Positions 1 to 5,559 of a stretch of DNA of 7,283 nt are shown piece after piece. Numbering within the stretch: position 1 is the first letter of the stretch; every line of letters begins with the position of its first letter. Made by a program: the position numbers and the translations under genes. Source of the DNA: Synechococcaceae cyanobacterium RL_1_2 (GTDB lineage: Bacteria; Cyanobacteriota; Cyanobacteriia; Cyanobacteriales; JAAUPO01); contig JAAUPO010000110.1 of assembly GCA_012033095.1 (NCBI GenBank), positions 1-7,283 of the forward strand. The letters run 5' to 3'. A model generated the notes under the pieces. That model was given only the letters and a program-made list of their open reading frames with translations, was not told where the DNA came from and did not search any database.

Positions 1-11
1 GGCTTTATACA

Positions 12-134
12 TCAGCTATAATTAATAATCTTCAATTCCTTAAAGTAATCAATTATTAATTCGGTAAGCTGGCGAGCGACGGCCATGGTTTGTCCGTTAG
101 CCCCTTTCCTTAAAGTGATAAAATTTTTGGGCAT
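12..134 (-). CDS. Doubtful small ORF, 40 codons, unknown
   Basis: On the minus strand an ATG at 134-132 opens a 40-codon frame ending in TGA at 14-12. The product starts MPKNFITLRKGANGQTMAVA and continues into a stretch that could form a helix. A purine-rich AGAAGG lies only 3-5 bases before the ATG, closer than an ideal ribosome binding site. I do not recognise the protein. It is divergent from purD with only 25 bases between the two start codons, which leaves little room for two promoters. It could be a real small protein, the remnant of a larger gene, or chance. The frame is open only three codons upstream of the ATG, so it is not the tail of a longer ORF inside this window. Confidence 0.22.
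   Translation of the reverse strand: MPKNFITLRKGANGQTMAVARQLTELIIDYFKELKIINYS
20..61. repeat. AT-rich inverted repeat, 10-bp arms
   Basis: AATTAATAAT at 20-29 is exactly complementary in inverted order to ATTATTAATT at 52-61, with a 22-base loop. There is no GC-rich stem or T tract, so it is a poor terminator. It lies over the end of the doubtful minus-strand ORF. In such AT-rich DNA it may be chance. Confidence 0.3.
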
Positions 135-159
135 AGTCCTTCTTCACAGCAATTGAGCC

Positions 160-1428
160 ATGGATCAAATGAAAATCCTAGTTGTCGGTAGTGGTGGTCG
201 CGAGCACGCCCTAGCCTGGAAATTAAAACAAAGTAGCACTGTCGATACGGTTTATTCTCTGCCTGGTAACGGCGGAACCAAGCTAAATTTAGCGATCGAT
301 CCCCAGGACTTTTCCGCCATTCTCCAAACAGTGCAAGAACAGGAAATAGACTTAGTGGTCATTGGGCCAGAAGCTCCTTTGAGTGAAGGATTAACGGATT
401 ATCTCCAGCAACATCAGATCAAAGTATTTGGGCCCACTAAAGCGGGTGCCCAGTTAGAGGCAAGTAAATCCTGGGCGAAGGAGCTGATGAATAGCGCAGG
501 GATTCCTACGGCCTTTAGTGAAACCTTTTCGGATTTATCCTCTGCTTTAGTCTATTTAGCCCAACAACAAGCTCCGATCGTGATTAAAGCCGATGGGCTA
601 GCCGCTGGGAAAGGGGTGATCGTGGCTCAAACGATGGAGGAAGCGCAGACCGGCCTAGAGCGTTTATTCGCAGAGGGCTATGGCCATGTGATGGTGGAAG
701 AGTTTTTAGCAGGGGAGGAGGTGTCGGTATTAGCCCTGACCGATGGCAAAACCATTACCCCCCTAATCCCTGCCCAGGATCATAAGCGCATCGGAGAAGG
801 GGACACCGGAGAAAATACGGGGGGCATGGGGGTTTATGCTCCGGCCCCGATCGCGACCCCGGCCCTGATGAAAGAGGTAACGGAAACAATCCTCAAACCC
901 ACCCTCCAAGCTCTCCAACAGCGGGGTATCGATTACCGTGGAGTCATTTATGCTGGTTTGATGGTCGGTTCCGACGGCAAACCTAAGGTTTTAGAATTTA
1001 ATTGTCGTTTTGGCGATCCAGAAACCCAAGCCATTCTTCCCCTGCTCAAAACTCCTTTAGATCAAGTGTTAATGGCCTGTGCCACCCAAACCCTAGGGGA
1101 GCATTTACCCTTGGCTTGGCATAAGGGCCATGCGGTGTGTGTCATTGCGGCGGCTGGGGGTTATCCGGGTTCCTATGCTAAGGGGAACGTAATTCAAGGG
1201 CTGAGTTCTGTGGTGAATGTGGGGGCCATCCCTTTCCATGCTGGCACCCAAGAAGACGATCAAGGTCAAATTTTGACTAATGGTGGTCGGGTGTTAGGGA
1301 TTACGGCGGTCGGAGCTACCTTCCAAGAGGCAAGAAACACCGCCTATCGGGCCATGGAATATGTCAAATTTGATGATATTTATTTCCGTAAAGATATTGG
1401 GTGGCGAGTTTTAGCACGGGAGAGTTAG
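160..1428 (+). CDS. purD: Phosphoribosylamine-glycine ligase (GAR synthetase)
   Basis: This cytoplasmic ATP-grasp enzyme joins glycine to 5-phosphoribosylamine, using ATP, in the second step of de novo purine synthesis. The 422-residue length is normal for the monofunctional family. Visible family signatures are the N-terminal nucleotide-like loop VVGSGGREHALAWKL (about 8-22), GPEAPLSEGL (69-78), the ATP-grasp segment VIKADGLAAGKGVIVA (141-156), EEFLAGEEVSV (180-190), DHKRIGEGDTGENTGGMG (207-224) and the metal/phosphate segment LEFNCRFGDPETQ (278-290). The glycine-rich motif has Glu where Pro is usual (GENTGGMG rather than GPNTGGMG), a likely harmless variant. I took the ATG at 160; the ATG at 169 (MKILVVGSGG) fits the usual start of the family equally well, and neither has a strong Shine-Dalgarno sequence. 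The downstream lipoprotein gene begins one base after the stop, so the pair is probably co-transcribed. Confidence 0.97.
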   Translation: MDQMKILVVGSGGREHALAWKLKQSSTVDTVYSLPGNGGTKLNLAIDPQDFSAILQTVQEQEIDLVVIGPEAPLSEGLTDYLQQHQIKVFGPTKAGAQLEASKSWAKELMNSAGIPTAFSETFSDLSSALVYLAQQQAPIVIKADGLAAGKGVIVAQTMEEAQTGLERLFAEGYGHVMVEEFLAGEEVSVLALTDGKTITPLIPAQDHKRIGEGDTGENTGGMGVYAPAPIATPALMKEVTETILKPTLQALQQRGIDYRGVIYAGLMVGSDGKPKVLEFNCRFGDPETQAILPLLKTPLDQVLMACATQTLGEHLPLAWHKGHAVCVIAAAGGYPGSYAKGNVIQGLSSVVNVGAIPFHAGTQEDDQGQILTNGGRVLGITAVGATFQEARNTAYRAMEYVKFDDIYFRKDIGWRVLARES

Positions 1429-1429
1429 T

Positions 1430-1903
1430 TTGTTGCTTAAACAATCGCGATCGCGTTGGCTCTGGTGCTGGTTTTCCTTGGGTGCTTTGGTGGGGGGATG
1501 TGGCCTCATCAACCCTCCCCCAAAGGACTATTGTCCCGCTTTAGCCCATATCACCCTGGAGATGGGAGGCCTTACTGACGCGGTGATGGCCCTAGATGGA
1601 GAAGATCCCCAGACCTTACCGACTCTGGAAAATATCACGATCGCGTTTCAACAGCAGATTGAATTAATGACGCAATTGACCCCGGCACAGCCCCAACTGG
1701 TGACCTATCAAAACCAATTAGGCCAAATTTATCAGGATTATGCCACTGGCACCACCATGATGATTCAAGCCCGCCAAAACCGCGATCGGGACTTGGCCAT
1801 CAAAGCACAGGAGTTAGTTTCCCAAGCAGGCCAAAGGGAAGCGAACTTAATGCCTGAAGTTACCAGTTATTGTCAAACCCCGATCGCCGAGCGAAAAAGT
1901 TAG
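1430..1903 (+). CDS. Small putative lipoprotein, function unknown
   Basis: The 157-residue product has a basic N-terminus (KQSRSR), a hydrophobic stretch (about 10-21) and a lipobox-like LVGGC ending at Cys24, so it is probably exported and lipid-anchored. The mature part is mostly predicted-helical and Gln-rich (FQQQIELMTQL, YQNQLGQIYQDY). It has two further cysteines, Cys35 near the start and Cys148 near the end, which could form a disulfide tying the ends of a helical bundle; that is inference. I recognise no named domain. The start is a TTG at 1430, one base past the purD stop, with a second TTG directly following as an alternative; there is no ATG before the signal peptide. Such spacing suggests translational coupling to purD. 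A link to purine synthesis is not implied. A periplasmic protein of unknown function is also my recollection for the gene after purD in Synechocystis, but I could not check it. Confidence 0.85.
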   Translation: MLLKQSRSRWLWCWFSLGALVGGCGLINPPPKDYCPALAHITLEMGGLTDAVMALDGEDPQTLPTLENITIAFQQQIELMTQLTPAQPQLVTYQNQLGQIYQDYATGTTMMIQARQNRDRDLAIKAQELVSQAGQREANLMPEVTSYCQTPIAERKS

Positions 1904-1919
1904 AGACTTAGAGACTTAG
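1900..1919. repeat. Tandem 8-mer TTAGAGAC, 2.5 copies
   Basis: TTAGAGAC occurs at 1900-1907 and 1908-1915, followed by a partial TTAG; the first copy contains the stop codon of the lipoprotein gene. A further separate copy is at 2017-2024 in the same spacer. It looks like a small slippage duplication at the 3' end of the gene and has no evident function. Confidence 0.5.
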
Positions 1920-2034
1920 GAATAAGAATTTAATAACATCTAAAACTTAAATATAGATGGGTTACGCTCCCTTGAAGGATACTCTACAAATTTCTAAGTT
2001 ATTTAATTCATGATCCTTAGAGACTGGCATAAAA

Positions 2035-2077
2035 GTGTTGTCCACTACATTCAAATTTGATTTTGATTCCCTAAAAT
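2035..2077 (+). promoter_or_regulatory. Candidate NtcA-activated promoter of the LysR gene
   Basis: GTG-N8-TAC lies at 2035-2048 (one mismatch to the NtcA consensus GTAN8TAC, and it keeps the minimal GTN10AC). It is followed after 23 bases by TAAAAT at 2072-2077, which fits the TAN3T -10 box of NtcA-activated cyanobacterial promoters, where the usual gap is about 20-24 bases. The start of transcription would fall near 2084, giving a leader of roughly 33 bases before the ATG at 2117. The motif and spacing are seen in the sequence; binding by NtcA, the global nitrogen regulator, is inference. The other half of the spacer (1904-2034) is AT-rich and shows no convincing terminator. Confidence 0.42.
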
Positions 2078-2116
2078 TTCATAATCAATGAATATTCAGC
2101 ATGGATAGGGCACAAG

Positions 2117-3055
2117 ATGCGCATCGAACAGTTAAGGGCATTTTTAACCGTAACGGAAACCGGGAACTTTGGGGAAGCAGCCAAGCAACAGGGGGTTAAT
2201 CAATCCACCATTAGCCGCCAAATCCAAACCCTAGAAGAGAGTCTCGGTTCTCCCCTATTCCACCGTAACAATAAAGCAAAGCTCACGATATTTGGCCAAC
2301 AGTTTCTGCCCCGGGCCAATAAAATGTGCCAAGAATGGAACAATGCCATCAAAGAGTCTAAGGATTTAATGTCCGGGAAACAGCCGGAATTATCTGTGGC
2401 TGCGATTCATTCGGTGTGTGCCTATTTTTTGCCCCCCCTACTACCAAAATTTTGTCAGGAGTACCCCCACATTCAATTTCGGTTGACGGCCTTAGGCAGC
2501 GATCGCGCATTGAAAGTATTGCGGGATGGATTAGTAGATATTGCGATCGTGATGAATAATCGACTGTTGGCGGCCAGTCCAGAAATGATTGTGGAAACCC
2601 TCTACTCAGAACCGATCGAGATTTTAATGGCCAAGGATCATCCCCTTGCCTCGGAGCCAGAGCTGTCCCTACTGAGTTTAGCCCGTTATCCCCATGTGGT
2701 CTTTAAGGATGGTTATGGGATGCAGCGTTTAGTGCGGGATTGGTTCAAAAAACAATCCTTAGATTTACAAATTATGATGGAACTCAATACCTTGGATGCC
2801 TTTCGGGGGGTCATTCGAGAAAGTAACGCGATCGCGATGTTACCCCGCTCAGCCCTCGTTGATGCCAAACAGGATCCCACCCTCCACGTAGGATTTTTGG
2901 AACAGGACATTTTAGAAGATCCCACCCTCAAAGACTTTTTGACCAGGGAAGTGATCATTACCACCACCAGCGATCGGCTCCATATTCCCCCCATCATCAG
3001 CTTTTGCCAACTAGTGCGCCAGTTTCCCCGCAGTAAATACCCCTGGTTAACCTAG
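2117..3055 (+). CDS. LysR-family transcriptional regulator, NtcB-like
   Basis: The 312-residue protein has the standard LysR plan. An N-terminal winged helix-turn-helix (about 1-60) shows FGEAAKQQGVNQSTISRQI and LEESLGSPLFHR. A linker helix follows, then a two-lobed effector domain (about 88-300) with LTALGSDRALKVLRDGLVDIA, VFKDGYGMQRLV and ELNTLDAFRGVI. From memory these effector-domain phrases resemble cyanobacterial NtcB, the activator of nitrate/nitrite assimilation genes that responds to nitrite. The upstream NtcA-like promoter fits, because NtcA controls ntcB in some cyanobacteria. No nitrate genes are in this window, so the subfamily call is tentative (about 0.5) while the LysR call is near certain. 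The ATG at 2117 begins the conserved MRIEQLRAFLTV, and TAGGG six bases upstream is a plausible ribosome binding site. Other LysR paralogues in cyanobacteria (RbcR, CcmR/NdhR, CmpR) are alternatives. Confidence 0.95.
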   Translation: MRIEQLRAFLTVTETGNFGEAAKQQGVNQSTISRQIQTLEESLGSPLFHRNNKAKLTIFGQQFLPRANKMCQEWNNAIKESKDLMSGKQPELSVAAIHSVCAYFLPPLLPKFCQEYPHIQFRLTALGSDRALKVLRDGLVDIAIVMNNRLLAASPEMIVETLYSEPIEILMAKDHPLASEPELSLLSLARYPHVVFKDGYGMQRLVRDWFKKQSLDLQIMMELNTLDAFRGVIRESNAIAMLPRSALVDAKQDPTLHVGFLEQDILEDPTLKDFLTREVIITTTSDRLHIPPIISFCQLVRQFPRSKYPWLT

Positions 3056-3082
3056 AAATCCACCCCTGGGAGGAGGCCGTCT

Positions 3083-3088
3083 TATAAT
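3083..3088 (+). promoter_or_regulatory. Candidate -10 box for the VKOR gene
   Basis: A perfect TATAAT lies in the spacer between the LysR and VKOR genes, 77 bases before the ATG at 3166. No TTGACA-like -35 box sits at the right distance, so the assignment rests on the -10 box and its position alone. Transcription would begin near 3095. Confidence 0.35.
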
Positions 3089-3091
3089 AGG

Positions 3092-3118
3092 ATTTTGCTG
3101 CCACCCTGTAAGCAGAAT
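3092..3118 (+). terminator. Hairpin: weak terminator or 5' leader stem
   Basis: ATTTTGCT at 3092-3099 pairs with AGCAGAAT at 3111-3118 (8 pairs, one a G-U wobble) around an 11-base loop, followed by CTTTATTT. It could be a weak factor-independent terminator of the LysR gene. Because it starts just after the TATAAT box, it could instead sit at the very 5' end of the VKOR transcript and stabilise it. The stem is AT-rich and the T tract interrupted. Confidence 0.3.
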
Positions 3119-3165
3119 CTTTATTTCCGTTACGATGTTATTCCGTCATTTCAATTCAACCATTT

Positions 3166-3564
3166 ATGACTAGTCGCCACCGTTCTATACCGTTTATCCA
3201 TCGTTGGTCCCGGGTGATTATCGCCACCATTGCGATCATTGGATTTTTACTGACCTCCTATCTCACCATTACCAAATTAGGGGGCGGGGAAGTGGCCTGT
3301 GGTACCGACGTTGCTAGTGCCGGCGAAGGTTGTAACTCTGTATTAGATAGTCCCTACGCCACGGTATTTGGTTTACCCTTGAGCCTCTACGGTATGGGGG
3401 GATATGTGGCCATGGCCACTTTTTCCTTACTGCCCCTCGCCCTGGGGAAAAAATCCAAAAAAGTAAAAAAACAATGGGTAAGAATGGACTTGGTTATTGC
3501 TGTTGGCTGGGGGGGTAGCCATGGCCACCTTCAGCAGTTATTTAATGTTTATTCTTTTCACTAA
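3166..3564 (+). CDS. VKOR N-terminal fragment
   Basis: Only codons 1-105 (to 3480) are authentic; the remainder is out of frame. They hold the first membrane helix (about 17-37), then the periplasmic loop with the regulatory cysteine pair Cys45 and Cys56 in VACGTDVASAGEGCNSVLDS, and the next helix begun by GLPLSLYGMGGYVAMATFSL (69-88). A lysine-rich cytoplasmic loop (KKSKKVKK) precedes the frameshift. The Ser after Cys56-Asn (CNSVL) matches the family loop. On its own this piece lacks the quinone-reducing CXXC and cannot be active. Confidence 0.7.
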   Translation: MTSRHRSIPFIHRWSRVIIATIAIIGFLLTSYLTITKLGGGEVACGTDVASAGEGCNSVLDSPYATVFGLPLSLYGMGGYVAMATFSLLPLALGKKSKKVKKQWVRMDLVIAVGWGGSHGHLQQLFNVYSFH

Positions 3565-4156
3565 ACTACAAACCACTTGTTACTATTGCATCACTTCGGC
3601 GACTTTTTCCTTTAGTTTTCTCATCTTGGCCTTAATTGGTAGGGAATGGGAAGAATTGGGCCAAGTTTTTTTCACTAGTCTATTGGTGGGGATGATCACG
3701 TTAGTGGGCACCTTAGGGGTTTATAGTTCCATTGAAGCGGGCATTAAAGCCGAGCTTCCCGATCCAGTCACCGGTAAAATTACCATTACCCTCCCGAAAG
3801 GCAAAGCAGAACCCCCCTATGGTTGGGAAATTAATACTACTTCCGGGGAAAGTGAAATTGGGTTAGCCGAGCATTTGACCTCGATCGGGGCGAAAGAATA
3901 TGGTGCTTTTTGGTGTCCCCATTGTTTTGAGCAAAAACAGCTATTTGGGAAAGAAGCATTTGCTAAAATCAACTATATTGAGTGCGCCCAAGAAGGCATA
4001 AATCCCCAACCTGAAGTCTGTCAAGCTGCGGATTTATCCGGATATCCGACCTGGGAGATTGGGGAAGAAAAGTATTCTGGCACTATTCCCCTAGAAAAAT
4101 TAGCAGAATACTCAGGTTACCAAGGTTCTACCGACTTTAAATATACGCTGCCGTAA
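3497..4156 (+). CDS. VKOR C-terminal and thioredoxin-like fragment
   Basis: Authentic sequence in this frame begins at GAA 3482; the first usable start is a TTG at 3497, which lies inside a membrane helix and has no ribosome binding site. In repaired numbering it holds the remaining VKOR helices, with the active-site CXXC Cys138-Tyr-Tyr-Cys141 at the start of a helix. A further helix (about 167-185) then leads into the exported thioredoxin-like domain, with FWCPHCFEQ (active Cys250 and Cys253), the extra pair Cys273 and Cys285 (YIECAQEG, PEVCQAAD), and the cis-Pro loop GYPTWEIG. Independent translation of this fragment as a working enzyme is unlikely without the Cys45/Cys56 loop. Confidence 0.7.
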   Translation: MLLAGGVAMATFSSYLMFILFTKLQTTCYYCITSATFSFSFLILALIGREWEELGQVFFTSLLVGMITLVGTLGVYSSIEAGIKAELPDPVTGKITITLPKGKAEPPYGWEINTTSGESEIGLAEHLTSIGAKEYGAFWCPHCFEQKQLFGKEAFAKINYIECAQEGINPQPEVCQAADLSGYPTWEIGEEKYSGTIPLEKLAEYSGYQGSTDFKYTLP

Positions 4157-4171
4157 TTCCCCCAACCCACC

Positions 4172-5518
4172 ATGGCCAAACGATCTCAATTTTCTTGGTT
4201 ATTTAAATATTTTCTAAAACTTTGGAATAGCCAATATTTCGTTCTCTCTAGTACGGTGGGGGTGGGCCTACTGATCTTCCTGTTAAGAATGGCGGGTCTA
4301 TTTGAAGTATTGGAACTAGGTCTATTGGATCGTTTTTTTCGTTGGCGGCCCCCAGAAGCCCCAGAGGAAAGGGTGGTGGTGATTAGTATCGATACGAAGG
4401 ATGTCAATGTAATTAATTCTTGGCCCATTCCGGATCTTTATATTTCGAAGTTGCTATTGACCATCAATGAACAGGAACCGCGCTTGATTGGTTTAGATGT
4501 GTTTCGGGATGTGTCTGTGCCACCGGGTAAGGAGGAACTGCATAAAACCCTAGAGCAGTCAAATAATATCATCGCGATCGAAAAGCTAGAGAGCAAGGAT
4601 CGGGCTGGGGTCTCGGCTCCCCCGATCATGTATGAAAAAGAGCAAGTGGGTTTTAATGATGTTAAGTATGATGAGGATCTTAAGGTTCGCCGTAACTTTA
4701 TTATTTCCATTCCCAATGGCACAGAACAACCCCGCCTTAGTCTTTCCTATATTTTAGCGTTGGATTATTTGGCTGCTGAGGGGATCGTCTCGGAGCCCAC
4801 CAATAATAATTTCAAACTGGGAAAAGCTAGTTTTCCTCGGATTAATAGTAATACCGGTGCCTATGCCTATGAAGATGCTTCGGGTTATCAATTATTATCC
4901 AATTTTCTGGATCCTAGGTTGATTCCCATGGTTTCTATGACGGAAGTGTTAGAGCGCAAAATTCCGCCCAACTTTTTTAAAAATAAAATTGTGTTGATTG
5001 GCTTTACCGATGAAATTAATAAGGATCTGTTTGCCATTCCTTATCTAGGCCGTGACTTTAACCATACGGATCAAGATAGCCAGAGCCGAGCAGTTTTTGT
5101 GTCTGGGGTTGAGCTCCATGCTAATTTTACAGCCCAAATTTTGCGATCGGCCCTAGATGGCAGGCCAATTCTTTGGTCTCCCCCTTTGTATTGGGAGTTT
5201 ACTTTGATTATGGTGTGGGCGATCGCGGGGGGTAATTTAATTTATTTATTGCGATCTAAGCTTATTTCCTACCTATTTCTTGCCTTAATTTTGGGGTTAA
5301 TTGGCATTATCAATTACGGTGTCTTTTGTGGTTTTGGCTGGTGGATTCCTAGTATTTCCCAGGCCACAAGCTTGATGGTTTCCGCGATCGCGATTACCGG
5401 TTATATTGCCTACCAGGAATTAGAGTTACAACGATCGAAAAAATTCCTGCAATCGGTGATTGATAAAATTCCTGATCCTATTTTGTTAAAGATACCCAAT
5501 ACCGTTGGATTGTACTGA
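4172..5518 (+). CDS. CHASE2 sensor and membrane fragment
   Basis: Residues 22-40 form the first membrane helix. The CHASE2 domain runs from about 50 to 330, outside the cytoplasm, and shows the family phrases LLDRFFRWRPPEAPEERVVVISID (51-74), IGLDVFRD (106-113), KIVLIGFTDE (272-281) and VSGVELHANFTAQIL (310-324). Three membrane helices follow at about 341-360, 365-387 and 392-414, as is usual for CHASE2 proteins, then a short linker (QELELQRSKKFLQSVIDK) and the first residues of PAS up to Ile437. The ligand of CHASE2 is not known. The external domain contains no cysteine, so it is not an evident client or redox partner of the VKOR enzyme encoded upstream. Confidence 0.75.
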   Translation: MAKRSQFSWLFKYFLKLWNSQYFVLSSTVGVGLLIFLLRMAGLFEVLELGLLDRFFRWRPPEAPEERVVVISIDTKDVNVINSWPIPDLYISKLLLTINEQEPRLIGLDVFRDVSVPPGKEELHKTLEQSNNIIAIEKLESKDRAGVSAPPIMYEKEQVGFNDVKYDEDLKVRRNFIISIPNGTEQPRLSLSYILALDYLAAEGIVSEPTNNNFKLGKASFPRINSNTGAYAYEDASGYQLLSNFLDPRLIPMVSMTEVLERKIPPNFFKNKIVLIGFTDEINKDLFAIPYLGRDFNHTDQDSQSRAVFVSGVELHANFTAQILRSALDGRPILWSPPLYWEFTLIMVWAIAGGNLIYLLRSKLISYLFLALILGLIGIINYGVFCGFGWWIPSISQATSLMVSAIAITGYIAYQELELQRSKKFLQSVIDKIPDPILLKIPNTVGLY

Positions 5519-5559
5519 ACCAAGCCTTTGAAGATTTTATTGGTTACCCCCTAGAGGAG

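Larger units (their letters stand above)
3166..4156 (+). pseudogene. VKOR-thioredoxin fusion oxidoreductase, frameshifted
   Basis: As a whole this is the cyanobacterial homologue of vitamin K epoxide reductase fused to a thioredoxin-like domain. The family passes electrons from newly formed disulfides outside the cytoplasm to membrane quinone, doing the work of DsbB plus its DsbA-like partner. One extra A at 3480-3481 shifts the frame: GTA-A-GAA-TGG. Removing it gives 329 residues, close to the roughly 325 I recall for the Synechocystis homologue, with KQWVEWTWLLLLAGGVAMAT across the joint. The downstream frame has a TAA at 3479-3481, so the shift cannot lie before that point. Unrepaired, the first frame runs into 28 unrelated codons and stops at 3564, leaving out the catalytic CXXC and the thioredoxin domain. 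All expected cysteines survive on both sides, which points to a sequencing error or a very recent mutation. The start at 3166 is the only good ATG. The CHASE2 gene follows after 15 bases, so the two are probably co-transcribed. Confidence 0.88.

Noticed and set aside
1957..1980. GGGTTACGCTCCCTTGAAGG as part of a cyanobacterial dispersed repeat
   Set aside because: The first half resembles repeats common in cyanobacterial spacers, but no matching inverted arm is present and there is no second copy in the window.
2713..2997. 94-codon minus-strand ORF inside the LysR gene
   Set aside because: It lies wholly antisense to a well-conserved LysR effector domain and has no recognisable protein features; it is a shadow of the coding strand.
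4186..4722. Two minus-strand ORFs (80 and 94 codons) inside the CHASE2 gene
   Set aside because: Both are antisense to conserved CHASE2 coding sequence and have low-complexity, Ser/Arg-rich products typical of shadow frames.
5485..5491. GTTAAAG as a programmed -1 frameshift site
   Set aside because: A slip here would join the frames, but it would place Leu-Leu where PAS domains have Phe-Val/Ile before Lys-Asp, and no downstream stimulatory stem was evident. A single T deletion explains the sequence more simply.
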